The notes beneath the pieces were generated by a model that searched no databases, was not told the DNA's origin, and saw nothing but the letters and a program-made list of their open reading frames with translations. This document shows, piece by piece, positions 9,137-17,800 of a DNA stretch of 64,000 bases. Origin of the DNA: Falsiruegeria mediterranea M17. GTDB lineage: Bacteria; Pseudomonadota; Alphaproteobacteria; Rhodobacterales; Rhodobacteraceae. Position 1 is the first letter of the stretch, and each line of letters begins with the position of its first letter. The DNA lies in the NCBI RefSeq assembly GCF_900302455.1, contig NZ_ONZG01000004.1, forward strand, positions 248,001 through 312,000, read 5' to 3'. The position numbers and the translations under genes were made by a program.

Positions 9137-10435
9137 ATGGTGCGTGACACCCTGACTGGCAGCCGCATACGCGAACGCAGGATGATTGCGGGTCTGCGGC
9201 AGGCCGATCTTGCACGACAAGTGGGGATTTCGGCCTCATATCTCAACCTCATCGAGCACAACAGACGCAGAATCGGCGGCAAGTTGCTGGTGGATATCGC
9301 CACAGAACTGGGTGTCGAACCCTCGATGCTGACCGAAGGGGCCGAGGCGGCGTTGATTGCCACGCTTAAAGAGGCGGCAGCAGATGCCGGTGCCGTCGCC
9401 GCCGAGGTGGACCGGGCCGAAGAGTTCGCAGGCCGTTTTCCGGGTTGGGCAGAGGTTCTGGCGCAAGAGCATCGCCGCGCCGGAGGGCTGGAGCGGACGG
9501 TTGAAACACTGTCGGACCGCCTGACACACGACCCGCATCTTGCGGCCTCGTTGCACGAAGTTCTGTCAACTGCTGCCGCGATCCGTTCCACGGCGTCGAT
9601 CCTTGCCGAAACCGGAGAGCTGGAGCCGGAGTGGCGCGACCGGTTTCACCGCAACATCAATCAGGATGCCGAGCGTCTGGCTGAAAGCTCCAAGGCGCTG
9701 GTGACCTATCTGGATGAAAGCGACAGCAGCGAAGAGCGGCGCGGCGTCCCGCTGGAAGAGGCCGAGGCCTTTATCGCGGCACAAGGCCATCACTTCCCCG
9801 CGCTCGAGGCCGGAGGCGCCGTTGGGGATCAGAAGCTGAGCGGGTTGTCGTCCTCGGCCGCACAAACCATCGCGCGCGAGATGCTGGGCATCTATCTGGC
9901 TGATGCACGCGCCATGCCCTTGGCCGATTTCATGGCAGCTGTGGAACGGCACGGGATCGACCCGCTGACCCTGTCGCGCGAATTTCACGTGGACATGCCA
10001 GCCGTGTTCCGTCGCCTTGCCAGCCTGCCGCAGGGGGCGCTGCCTCAGGACGTGGGGCTGGTGGTCTGTGATGCGTCCGGCAGCATTCTGTTTCGCAAGT
10101 CGATCCCCGGATTTGCGTTGCCGCGCTATGGCGAGAGCTGCCCGCTGTGGCCGCTCTTCACCGCGCTGAACCGACCGTTGGTGCCGATCCGCAGGCGGGT
10201 GTCGCAATTGGGGCGCACGGCGGGCGAGTTCGACTGCCTTGCAGTGTCCTGGCCGCAAGAGATGCCGGGCTTTGACCGCGATCCGGTGTACCGCTCGATC
10301 ATGTTGATCCTGCCAGTGCCGACGGCGCAGACCGGGGGCGAGGACGCGCAACCTGTTGGCAGCAGCTGCCGTGTGTGTCCCCGTGACGCCTGTGGCGCGC
10401 GCCGCGAACCCTCTATTCTGTCACAAGGGTTTTGA
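9137..10435 (+). CDS. ScfR-like XRE-family transcriptional regulator
   Basis: A 432-residue regulator. The start at 9137 (MVRDTLTGSRIRERR) has GGGGGCGA as ribosome-binding site; the frame is open from a GTG at 9059. An XRE-type helix-turn-helix spans about residues 8-65 (LRQADLARQVGISASYLNLIEHNRR). A long central helical part follows, then a C-terminal domain like the ScfR/DUF2083 family of short-chain fatty-acyl regulators. That domain ends in a Cys cluster (CRVCPRDACG, about residues 412-421) that may bind metal or sense redox. No HExxH motif is visible, so an IrrE-like peptidase function is absent or lost. It probably senses an acyl-CoA and controls the divergent importer. Confidence 0.82.
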   Translation: MVRDTLTGSRIRERRMIAGLRQADLARQVGISASYLNLIEHNRRRIGGKLLVDIATELGVEPSMLTEGAEAALIATLKEAAADAGAVAAEVDRAEEFAGRFPGWAEVLAQEHRRAGGLERTVETLSDRLTHDPHLAASLHEVLSTAAAIRSTASILAETGELEPEWRDRFHRNINQDAERLAESSKALVTYLDESDSSEERRGVPLEEAEAFIAAQGHHFPALEAGGAVGDQKLSGLSSSAAQTIAREMLGIYLADARAMPLADFMAAVERHGIDPLTLSREFHVDMPAVFRRLASLPQGALPQDVGLVVCDASGSILFRKSIPGFALPRYGESCPLWPLFTALNRPLVPIRRRVSQLGRTAGEFDCLAVSWPQEMPGFDRDPVYRSIMLILPVPTAQTGGEDAQPVGSSCRVCPRDACGARREPSILSQGF

Positions 10436-10521
10436 CAGTTCCGTGACGGCGGCGCTAAGTTGAACAAAGCCGCAGCGACGGGGGCAATCCCCCGAGCCTT
10501 TTTTGGGGAGGAAGGGCAAGC

Positions 10522-10902
10522 ATGAGCCGACGCGTAATGTTGGTCGAGGATGAACCGAACATCACCGAAGCAATCCGTTTTCTGTTGATCCGCGACGGGT
10601 GGGAAGTCGAAACCCACGCCGACGGCACAGACGCGGTCGAGGTGATCAGTTCTGCCAAGCCGGATCTGGTCATTCTGGATGTGATGTTACCGGGCAAAAG
10701 CGGGATGGAGATCCTGACGGAACTGCGCGCGCGTGACGATTTGCAGGGGTTGCCGGTGTTGATGCTGACTGCGCGTGGTCAATCCCGCGACCGGGATTTG
10801 GCTGAAAAGGCGGGCGTCAGCCGCTTCATGACCAAGCCGTTTTCCAACTCCGAAGTGCTGACAGCCGTGCGGGATCTGCACGCTCAGGCCACACAGACAT
10901 GA
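10522..10902 (+). CDS. Single-domain (REC-only) response regulator
   Basis: A 126-residue CheY-like receiver with no output domain. The acidic pocket ED-E near residues 9-11, the phospho-acceptor Asp53 in LVILDVMLPGKSG, Thr83 in MLTARGQ and Lys105 in RFMTKPFS are all present. It overlaps the next gene by four bases and forms a three-gene operon with a small membrane protein and a symporter-type histidine kinase. Lacking a DNA-binding domain, it must act by protein contact or as a phosphate relay. The SD GGGGAGGAAGGGC precedes the ATG. Confidence 0.92.
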   Translation: MSRRVMLVEDEPNITEAIRFLLIRDGWEVETHADGTDAVEVISSAKPDLVILDVMLPGKSGMEILTELRARDDLQGLPVLMLTARGQSRDRDLAEKAGVSRFMTKPFSNSEVLTAVRDLHAQATQT

Positions 10903-11216
10903 GCGCCGAGCCGGAGATCGACCCCGGCGACCCCGGTCAGGTCTCTCATCCACCGGTGTTTTTGGAACGCCAGGGCTATCGCAGACGCCGTCTGATGGAT
11001 GCGGCACGATTACTGCCGCTGATCGGGGCAGGGCTGTTTGCCGTTCCGCTCTTGTGGTCGGGCACATCAGAGACCGAAGCGCCCTATAGCCTGTCGTCCG
11101 CCATCATCTATATCTTTGGGGTCTGGGCCGGACTGATCGTTCTGGCCGCCCTGTTCGGATACGGCGCCCGCCGTTTGGGCCGCAGCTCGGATGTGCCAGG
11201 ACCGGAGCCCGACTGA
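10899..11216 (+). CDS. Small two-helix membrane protein of kinase operon
   Basis: A 105-residue protein with an acidic N-terminus (MSAEPEIDPGDPG) and two predicted membrane spans: LLPLIGAGLFAVPLLW at about 43-58 and SSAIIYIFGVWAGLIVLAALFGYG at about 70-93. The tail is short and basic, then acidic. No enzyme motif is visible. Its start overlaps the response regulator stop and its stop overlaps the kinase start (TGATG), so it is translated with the two-component pair. It may help assemble or regulate the kinase; this is inference. I do not recognise the family beyond its association with CbrA/CrbS-like kinases. Confidence 0.8.
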   Translation: MSAEPEIDPGDPGQVSHPPVFLERQGYRRRRLMDAARLLPLIGAGLFAVPLLWSGTSETEAPYSLSSAIIYIFGVWAGLIVLAALFGYGARRLGRSSDVPGPEPD

Positions 11217-13894
11217 TGGCCTCGCTCAATGTACTTGTGTTGGTGTGCCTGGGCTATGTGGCCCTGCTGTTTCTCGTGGCCTTTGCCGCTGACAGACTGG
11301 CGGCCACGGGGCGCAGCACCTGGTTGCGTTCGCCGTTGATCTATACGCTGTCGCTTTCGATCTATTGTACAGCTTGGACGTTTTATGGCGCTGTCGGGTA
11401 CGCCGCGCGGTCGGGGCTGGAGTTTGTGACCATCTATGTCGGCCCGACCCTGGTGATGATCGGGTGGTGGTGGGGCCTGCGAAAGTTGGTGCGAGTCGGG
11501 CGCAGTCAGCGCGTCACCTCGATCGCGGACCTGATTTCGTCGCGCTATGGCAAGTCGAACACGCTGGCGATTTGCGTGACCATTCTCGCCGTCATCAGCG
11601 TGACGCCCTACATAGCGCTGCAATTGCAGTCGATCACGCTGTCGTTTTCGATTTTTGCCGAGGCTGACCCCAACAATTCCTACAACGAAATTGCCAGCGT
11701 GTTCTGGGTTGCGGCGGGGCTAGCGGTTTTTGCCATTCTGTTCGGCACCCGCAACCTGGACGCCAACGAACGCCACCACGGCGTTGTCACGGCTGTGGCG
11801 ATCGAGGCGGTGGTCAAGCTGATCGCCCTGTTGGCCGTGGGGATCTTTGTGGTCTGGGGCGTTGCTGGTGGTGTCACCGACACCATGGCCCGCATCGACG
11901 CGTCCGAGATCGGGCAATGGAACATCGACCGAGGTCGGTGGGCAACGATCACCTTTCTGGCGGCAGCAGCCTTTGTCTGCCTGCCGCGCATGTTTCAGGT
12001 GATGGTGGTCGAAAACGATGACGAGCGGCACCTGCGCACCGCCGCTTGGGCTTTCCCCCTCTATCTGCTTCTTATGAGCCTCTTTGTGATTCCCATCGCA
12101 GTCGTGGGGCTCGATCTGATGCCCGAAGGGGCGAACCCGGACCTGTTCGTTTTGACTGTACCGCTGTCTCAGGGACAGCAGGGCCTGGCGATGCTGTCGT
12201 TTCTGGGTGGGTTTTCTTCGGCCACGTCGATGGTGATTGTGGCGGCCATGGCCCTGTCGACCATGGTGTCGAACCACATCGTGATGCCGATCTGGCTCAG
12301 TTCGCGGGGCTCGGGGGCGTCGGTGTCGGGTGACGTGCGGTCCGTCGTTTTGCTGGCGCGCCGCGTGTCCATCGCCGTGATCATGGCGCTTGGCTATTTC
12401 TATTATCGCTTGTCGGGTGGTGGTGCGGCTTTGGCGGCCATCGGCCTGATCGCCTTTGCCGGGATCGCTCAGATCCTGCCGGCTCTGGTGGGCGGATTGT
12501 TCTGGCGCGGGGCCACGCGCACCGGTGCCTTGGCCGGGCTGACGGTTGGCTTTGTCTTGTGGCTTTATACCCTGCTGTTGCCTGGCATCGGGGGCGAGGT
12601 GATGCCTGCTGTGGTGATGGAAAACGGCCTCTTTGGTTTGAGCTGGCTCAAGCCGCAGGCGCTTTTTGGCATCGACGGGTTGGACCCGATGGTGCATTCG
12701 GTGATGTGGAGCCTGTCGCTTAACGCTGCTGCTTTTTGTGTCGTATCACTCTTTGGCTTTCCCAGCCCAATCGAGCGGTTGCAGGCGGCGCAATTCGTCA
12801 ATGTGTTTGAACATTCTGCCGGTCCGCGTGGCTGGGTCGGATCCGTGGCCCAAAGCGAGGATCTGATGATCATGTCGCAGCGCATCCTGGGCGCGCGCGA
12901 GGCGCAGGTGTTCTTTCATGCCGAGGCACAGCGCCAGGGTGGGCGCGGGCATTTGCCCGAACCCACGCCGATGTTCTTGCAGCGGCTTGAACGCGAGTTG
13001 GCGGGGTCTGTAGGGGCCGCCACGGCGCATGCGATGATCGGTCAGATCGTGGGTGGCTCGTCCGTCTCGGTCGAGGATCTGCTGGCCGTGGCCGATGAAT
13101 CGGCGCAGTTGCTGGAATACTCCAGCCAGCTTGAGGCGAAGTCGGATGAGCTCAGCCGCACCGCGCACCAGCTGCGCGAAGCCAACGAGAAGCTGACACA
13201 GATCTCGCTGCAAAAGGATAATTTCCTGAGCCAGGTGAGCCATGAATTGCGCACGCCTATGACCTCGATCCGGGCGTTCTCGGAAATTCTGCGCGACACC
13301 GAAGGGCTGCAGCCCGACGAGCAGACCCGATATGCCACGATCATTCATGACGAGGCGCTGCGGCTGACGCGACTTTTGGACGACCTGCTGGATCTCAGCG
13401 TGCTTGAAAACGGGCAGGTGAACCTGAACATGGGCGAGGGAATGCTGGCCGAGGTTTTGGACCGGGCTGTGTCCACGGCCATGACCGGGGCATCGCGCGA
13501 GATGCGCATCCTGCGGAATGAAACAAACGAACGCATTCCGGTGCATTCGGATCTGGACCGACTGACCCAGGTGTTCATCAACCTGATCGCCAACGCGCGC
13601 AAATACTGTGACGCGACCGCGCCGGAACTGTCGATCCGCGTGCACGAGGTCGGCGGCAAGGTGGTTGTCGATATGATCGACAACGGCAGCGGCATCCCAC
13701 GTGATTCCCGCAAGCTGGTGTTCGAGAAATTCGCCCGCGTCAGCGCCGAGCGGGCCGGCGGGGCGGGGCTGGGGCTGGCCATCTGTCGCGAGATCATGCA
13801 ACGCCTTGGCGGTGACATCATTTATCTGAACGGCCATCAGGGCGCGGCGTTCCGGGTCAGCTTTCCCTCGGGGTATCAACTTGCGGCTCAATGA
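11216..13894 (+). CDS. Sodium/solute symporter-fused sensor histidine kinase (CbrA/CrbS-like)
   Basis: An 892-residue fusion. Residues about 1-510 form a PutP-like sodium/solute symporter domain with some 12-13 membrane helices (SLSIYCTAWTFYGAVGYA; GFSSATSMVIVAAMALSTMVSN). A cytoplasmic linker and coiled coil (QLEAKSDELSRTAHQLREAN) lead to a HisKA domain with the phospho-acceptor His676 in FLSQVSHELRTPMTS. A HATPase domain follows with the N box NLIANARKYC, the G1 motif DNGSGIP and the G2 region GGAGLGLAICREI. Kinases of this design (CbrA, CrbS/MxtR) regulate use of acetate, amino acids or carbon/nitrogen balance. The partner is likely the REC-only protein two genes upstream. Confidence 0.92.
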   Translation: MASLNVLVLVCLGYVALLFLVAFAADRLAATGRSTWLRSPLIYTLSLSIYCTAWTFYGAVGYAARSGLEFVTIYVGPTLVMIGWWWGLRKLVRVGRSQRVTSIADLISSRYGKSNTLAICVTILAVISVTPYIALQLQSITLSFSIFAEADPNNSYNEIASVFWVAAGLAVFAILFGTRNLDANERHHGVVTAVAIEAVVKLIALLAVGIFVVWGVAGGVTDTMARIDASEIGQWNIDRGRWATITFLAAAAFVCLPRMFQVMVVENDDERHLRTAAWAFPLYLLLMSLFVIPIAVVGLDLMPEGANPDLFVLTVPLSQGQQGLAMLSFLGGFSSATSMVIVAAMALSTMVSNHIVMPIWLSSRGSGASVSGDVRSVVLLARRVSIAVIMALGYFYYRLSGGGAALAAIGLIAFAGIAQILPALVGGLFWRGATRTGALAGLTVGFVLWLYTLLLPGIGGEVMPAVVMENGLFGLSWLKPQALFGIDGLDPMVHSVMWSLSLNAAAFCVVSLFGFPSPIERLQAAQFVNVFEHSAGPRGWVGSVAQSEDLMIMSQRILGAREAQVFFHAEAQRQGGRGHLPEPTPMFLQRLERELAGSVGAATAHAMIGQIVGGSSVSVEDLLAVADESAQLLEYSSQLEAKSDELSRTAHQLREANEKLTQISLQKDNFLSQVSHELRTPMTSIRAFSEILRDTEGLQPDEQTRYATIIHDEALRLTRLLDDLLDLSVLENGQVNLNMGEGMLAEVLDRAVSTAMTGASREMRILRNETNERIPVHSDLDRLTQVFINLIANARKYCDATAPELSIRVHEVGGKVVVDMIDNGSGIPRDSRKLVFEKFARVSAERAGGAGLGLAICREIMQRLGGDIIYLNGHQGAAFRVSFPSGYQLAAQ

Positions 13895-13946
13895 GGGGGC
13901 GTAAAGACATTCGTAACCACCTGCCGGTTAGACCGTTAGGGGACGA

Positions 13947-15113
13947 ATGGACCGACAAGGCAGGTCAGGGCTTATGCCACCAGAGGCGGACACAGATTCA
14001 GTAATTCAGCGCAAACTGGCAGTGGCGCGTGACGAAGGGCAGGGCGCTCCTCGGTCGATCCTGCGCGCAATGCGGTTGGGGCTGGCGCGCGCCGCAGCGG
14101 ACACGCTGGACTTGTCCATGACGGTGATTGGGGCAACGCAATGCAGGCGCTCGCAGGATGGGTTGCAGGATACGGTGCCGCAAGATCGCCTGTATGTCCT
14201 GTTGTCCGGACCAGATGGTTTGCTGGGCGGGGCCTGTTTCGACCGGGTCTGCGTGACCTCGGTCATACAGCAACAGACGATGGGCACGGTTTTTGCCGTT
14301 TCGGGCAACGAGCGCCCGTTCACCGGAACCGATGCGGCCATGATTGCCCCGCTTGTCGATGCGTTTTTACCCCGGGCAAAGGACCTGAGCGAAGCCCCTG
14401 TGGATCGCCTGTGTCTGGATGGGTACCAATTTGCGGCGCGGACGGATGATCGGCGCAACCTGATCCTTTCGATGGAATATGAAAGTTTCCGCCTGTTCGA
14501 CCTGACGGTCGAGATCGGCGGTGGCGTGGCACAAGGGCAGATCACCCTGATCCTGCCCGATCAACCCGAGCCCAAGGAGGCGGCCCCGGATGGTCTTGGC
14601 GAAATGTCGGGGCTGGAAAAGAGCTTTGGTGTCATGCGGGCCGAGCTCACGGCGGTCATCTCGCGCGTGCAACTGCCGCTTGCGGCCTTTGCGGGGATGC
14701 AGCCCGGGGATCTGCTGCCCTTGATCGGCGACAAACTGGACAAGACCGAGGTGCTGACGATCGAAGGTCAGCGAATTGCCGTTGCTCGGTTGGGGCAGTG
14801 CCGTGGCATGCGCGCCTTGCGCCTGAACGAACGCTTGCCGGAACTTGAGCCACCCAACCCGGATGCCGGGTTCTCCGAGCACGGGACACCGGACGCGACC
14901 GCTCTGACTTTGGTTGATCCAGACATCATCGAGCACACATCGAGTGTAGAGATTGCGGCCGATACATTGGACAGCGGTTCGGCTAGAGCTGTTCCGCCGG
15001 TCGCTGAAGTCGAACAGAACTTTGCCCATCTCAGCCCCGAGCAGGCCGTTGCCGAAATCTCGGAGCTTGCAGGTTTGCCTGCGGGATCAGACGAATTGGA
15101 TCCGGCCGGGTAA
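13947..15113 (+). CDS. FliM/FliN (SpoA)-like C-terminal domain protein
   Basis: A 388-residue protein. The ATG at 13947 has AGGGGA four bases upstream. About residues 237-295 match a SpoA/FliN-like surface-presentation domain (LPLAAFAGMQPGDLLPLIGDKLD...GMRALRLNERL). The N-terminal half (QRKLAVARDEGQGAPRSILRAMRLGLARAAADTLDLSMTV) is helical like the FliM middle region, and the acidic tail is unstructured. In flagellar motors this domain forms the C-ring. No other flagellar gene is nearby, so it may be an orphan or divergent motor component, as seen in other Rhodobacterales. It follows the histidine kinase by 52 bp and may be cotranscribed. Confidence 0.7.
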   Translation: MDRQGRSGLMPPEADTDSVIQRKLAVARDEGQGAPRSILRAMRLGLARAAADTLDLSMTVIGATQCRRSQDGLQDTVPQDRLYVLLSGPDGLLGGACFDRVCVTSVIQQQTMGTVFAVSGNERPFTGTDAAMIAPLVDAFLPRAKDLSEAPVDRLCLDGYQFAARTDDRRNLILSMEYESFRLFDLTVEIGGGVAQGQITLILPDQPEPKEAAPDGLGEMSGLEKSFGVMRAELTAVISRVQLPLAAFAGMQPGDLLPLIGDKLDKTEVLTIEGQRIAVARLGQCRGMRALRLNERLPELEPPNPDAGFSEHGTPDATALTLVDPDIIEHTSSVEIAADTLDSGSARAVPPVAEVEQNFAHLSPEQAVAEISELAGLPAGSDELDPAG

Positions 15114-15117
15114 AGCC

Positions 15118-15543
15118 TCAGCCCTTGCGCAGCTGCTCAAGCGTTGGACGTAACCCGTCAAGCTGGTAGCCCGCGGCCGAAGTTTTGGACAAGATTTCGT
15201 CCGGGGCCAGGTCCTGGCATTGGCCCAAGGCCCAAACCACGGAACAGCGTGTGCCGGACGCGCAATAGGCCAGTACCTTACCCGAACCGCATTCAGCCAT
15301 CTCGCGCTGACGGGCCACGTTGTCCTGAGACATGGTCTGGTGGGTCAGTTCCAGAACTTCGAATTCCATCCCGGCTGCACGCACGGCCTGTTCGATGGCA
15401 TCCGCCTGATGGCTTGGCGGCACTTCGGCATTCGGACGGTTACAGATGACTTTGGTATAGCCTGCCTCGGCAATGGCTGGGACGTCCTCAACCGAGATTT
15501 GCGGCGAGACGGAATAGCGGTCGGTGATCGGTCGAATATCCAT
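15118..15543 (-). CDS. TIGR01244-family sulfurtransferase / phosphatase-like protein
   Basis: A 141-residue protein of the DSP-like fold found at the N-terminus of beta-lactamase-like hydrolase (Blh) proteins and annotated TIGR01244 family sulfurtransferase. The start MDIRPITDRYSVSPQISVEDV and the motif VICNRPNAEVP are characteristic. The active-site loop YCASGTRCSVVWAL provides a Cys in a CxxGxR arrangement. It is the last gene of a leftward operon with two YeeE-type sulfur permeases and a persulfide dioxygenase-like enzyme, so it probably accepts or moves sulfane sulfur. The rightmost part of the frame is convergent with the FliM-like gene, with only 4 bp between them. Confidence 0.85.
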   Translation of the reverse strand: MDIRPITDRYSVSPQISVEDVPAIAEAGYTKVICNRPNAEVPPSHQADAIEQAVRAAGMEFEVLELTHQTMSQDNVARQREMAECGSGKVLAYCASGTRCSVVWALGQCQDLAPDEILSKTSAAGYQLDGLRPTLEQLRKG

Positions 15544-15552
15544 GGCTATTCC

Positions 15553-15984
15553 TTAGGTGGCAGCAGCGAGTCTGTCCAGTTGCGAGCCGAGTTTTGGTGC
15601 AAAACTCATACCGGCCAGCATCGAAAGCAGAAAGATCAGGCCGCCCGTGCCGCCAAACGTCAAAGAGGCCATCGCAGGGCCGGGGCAAAGGCCCGCGAGT
15701 CCCCAGCCCATGCCAAAAAGAACAGAGCCTGTGATCAGGCGATGATCCAATTCCGGGCGCGGCAAATCGGGAAAGGCCCCCCCGGTCAAAGGTGCGCCAC
15801 GTGTGGTCAGCTGCCAGGCCACAAGCATTGGCAGGATCGCGCCACCCATGACAAAGGCCAGTGTAGGATCCCATGCTCCAAACACATCAAGCCAGCCTTG
15901 GACCTTGGTTGTATCGGTCATGCCCGACAGCAAGAGACCAGCGCCGAAGAGAGACCCTGACAAAAGGGAAATCAGAATTCGCAT
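15553..15984 (-). CDS. YeeE/YedE (DUF6691) family membrane protein, second subunit
   Basis: A 143-residue membrane protein with about four helices. Its motif set (SGSLFGAGLLLSGMTDTTKVQGWLDVFGAWDPTLAFVMGG and ...GWGLAGLCPGPAMASL) is that of the PmpB/YeeE half-transporter family, whose members move thiosulfate or sulfane sulfur across the inner membrane. The conserved Cys in LAGLCPGPA is present. Its start overlaps the stop of the partner permease by one base (TGATG). With the neighbouring gene it makes a two-component version of a full YeeE channel. Confidence 0.88.
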   Translation of the reverse strand: MRILISLLSGSLFGAGLLLSGMTDTTKVQGWLDVFGAWDPTLAFVMGGAILPMLVAWQLTTRGAPLTGGAFPDLPRPELDHRLITGSVLFGMGWGLAGLCPGPAMASLTFGGTGGLIFLLSMLAGMSFAPKLGSQLDRLAAAT

Positions 15985-16418
15985 CAGATCACCCCCAGAA
16001 TGTGACGGAACAGAACCAGCGTTAGCCCGCCTGCCAGGATATAGAACACCGTCGCAACGATACCTCGCAACGAAAAGCGCGAAATGCCACAGACCCCGTG
16101 ACCCGAGGTGCAGCCATTGGCGATTCGGGTGCCCGCGCCCACCAGCAGGCCGGCGGCGATCACCGCAAACCAGTTTGAGGTCAGGTGCGTGTCCGCCTCA
16201 AGCCCCAGGATCTGGAGCATAAGCAGGGGTGTCGCAATCACACCAATCACAAAAGCGGCCCGTTCAGCGGCTGTGCCCCAGCCGGAACGGTCCACAAGGC
16301 CGCCCAGAATTCCACTCGCTCCCATGACACGGCCGTTGCCCAGCAACAGAACCGCACCGCCGGTACCGATCAGCAGCCCGCCGATCAGCCCCCATATCCA
16401 ATCCATTGGCATTGTCAT
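15984..16418 (-). CDS. YeeE/YedE family membrane protein, first subunit
   Basis: A 144-residue membrane protein with about four helices, of the PmpA/YeeE type. The motif GTRIANGCTSGHGVCGISRFSLR carries the two conserved Cys residues expected to ferry sulfur through the channel. It is paired with the overlapping downstream gene and follows the persulfide dioxygenase-like gene by 30 bp. Expected location is the inner membrane. Role by family: uptake of thiosulfate or export/import of sulfane sulfur; the direction here is not known. Confidence 0.9.
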   Translation of the reverse strand: MTMPMDWIWGLIGGLLIGTGGAVLLLGNGRVMGASGILGGLVDRSGWGTAAERAAFVIGVIATPLLMLQILGLEADTHLTSNWFAVIAAGLLVGAGTRIANGCTSGHGVCGISRFSLRGIVATVFYILAGGLTLVLFRHILGVI

Positions 16419-16448
16419 CTCCCTAGTGTTCGCGCGTTTCGTGATCGA

Positions 16449-17312
16449 TCAAAGTTTGTTGATCGGCACCTTGAGGAAGACGTCCCCCTGCTCATCTGGC
16501 TCGGGCATCCGACCGCCGCGCATATTAACTTGCAGCGACGGCAGGATCAGACGCGGCATCGCCAGCGTCGCATCGCGGGCGTCGCGCATTTCCACAAACT
16601 CTTCGATTGGTCGACCTTGACCGATGTGGATGTTCAGGGCCTTCTGCTCGCCCACCGTGGTTTCCCAGGCAAATTCATCGCGGCCCGGTGCCTTGTAGTC
16701 ATGACCCACAAAGATCCGCGTGTCGTCGGGCAATGTCAGGATCTTTTGGATCGACTGGTAGAGCGTTTCGGATGACCCGCCCGGGAAATCGCATCGCGCG
16801 GTGCCGAAGTCGGGCATGAACAGCGTATCACCGACAAATGCTGCATCCTCGATCACATAGGTCAGGCACGCGGGTGTGTGTCCGGGCGTTTCCAACACGT
16901 CGCCGCGCATCTGGCCGATGTGGAAACTGTCGCCTTGGGTAAACAGCTTGTCGAACTGGCTGCCGTCGCGCTGAAACTCGGTGCCTTCGTTGAACACTTT
17001 GCCGAATGTGTCCTGCACGACCGTGATGTTGCGACTGATGCCGATCTTACCGCCCAGCTGTTCCTGCAAATAGGGCGCGGCAGACAGGTGGTCGGCGTGC
17101 ACATGGCTTTCCAGCAACCATTCCGTCTTGAGGTCATTGTCACGCACATAGCGAATGATTTCATCCGCCGACGACGTGTCCGTCCGCCCTGCGGCCTGAT
17201 CATAGTCGAGCACGCTGTCGATGATGGCACAGGCCCGCCCTTCGGGCTCGCGCACCAGGTAGGACACGGTGAATGTCGCCTGGTCGAAAAAGGCCTTCAC
17301 GAATGGTGTCAT
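16449..17312 (-). CDS. MBL-fold persulfide dioxygenase-like protein (Blh/ETHE1 type)
   Basis: A 287-residue metallo-beta-lactamase-fold enzyme. The start at 17312 (MTPFVKAFFDQATFTVSYLV) has GGGGAGAG upstream; the open frame extends 19 codons further. Metal ligands are in HVHADH (residues 70-75), the ETPGHTPACLTYV segment, GDTLFMPDFG and VGHDYKAPGRDEFAWETTVGEQK. This is the ETHE1/Blh persulfide dioxygenase pattern, a mono-iron enzyme that oxidises glutathione persulfide to sulfite. It leads an operon with two YeeE-type permeases and a sulfurtransferase, which fits sulfide/persulfide detoxification. An AT-rich patch near 17335-17350 could hold a BigR-like operator, but no ArsR-family repressor gene is adjacent. 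Confidence 0.87.
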   Translation of the reverse strand: MTPFVKAFFDQATFTVSYLVREPEGRACAIIDSVLDYDQAAGRTDTSSADEIIRYVRDNDLKTEWLLESHVHADHLSAAPYLQEQLGGKIGISRNITVVQDTFGKVFNEGTEFQRDGSQFDKLFTQGDSFHIGQMRGDVLETPGHTPACLTYVIEDAAFVGDTLFMPDFGTARCDFPGGSSETLYQSIQKILTLPDDTRIFVGHDYKAPGRDEFAWETTVGEQKALNIHIGQGRPIEEFVEMRDARDATLAMPRLILPSLQVNMRGGRMPEPDEQGDVFLKVPINKL

Positions 17313-17576
17313 TGATCTCTCCCCGCGATTTCTACAGTTATCATATATTGGTTGTGGAATGTGTTTCAATAGGGTTTTGCCGCATCCTTGCGCAGCTTCA
17401 CTTGAGGTGGGTCAAGGTGGCTGGATTGAGGGGATGTTAGCATTGCCACATAAGCGGGCCAAATCACCTGGGCGTGCTGTGGAATTGGGCAAACGGGCAT
17501 GCATGGTCAAAATTTGGCCGGTTTTGCATTTCTGTTACCCGAATCTGGTCTATTCAACTTATAGGGGAGGACGAAA

Positions 17577-17792
17577 ATGTCAGATCAAGAACTTCTGCAA
17601 CAAGCCGAAACGATAGAGGCGCGTTTGGACGGGGCCAATCAATCCTTGCGGCTGGAACTGCAACCCAAGCTGAGCAAGGTGATCGCAAACCTGCGCGCCA
17701 ATGGGACGCATGTCCCGGCCCGGCTCAAGCAGTTGGATGCGGCGCTGTGTGACGAAGCGATCGAGGCCCGTTTCGACAACATGCCGATCTAA
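17577..17792 (+). CDS. Conserved small helical protein
   Basis: A 71-residue protein (MSDQELLQQAETIEARLDG...) preceded by a strong ribosome-binding site, AGGGGAGG, six bases from the ATG. It is helical and charged with no Cys-rich, membrane or signal segment, and ends in RFDNMPI. A promoter-like AT-rich stretch lies upstream (TTGCAT ... TATTCAACTTATA region). I do not recognise a function; it looks like a Rhodobacterales-conserved cytosolic protein. It is convergent with the next gene. Confidence 0.65.
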   Translation: MSDQELLQQAETIEARLDGANQSLRLELQPKLSKVIANLRANGTHVPARLKQLDAALCDEAIEARFDNMPI

Positions 17793-17800
17793 GGGGCGCG

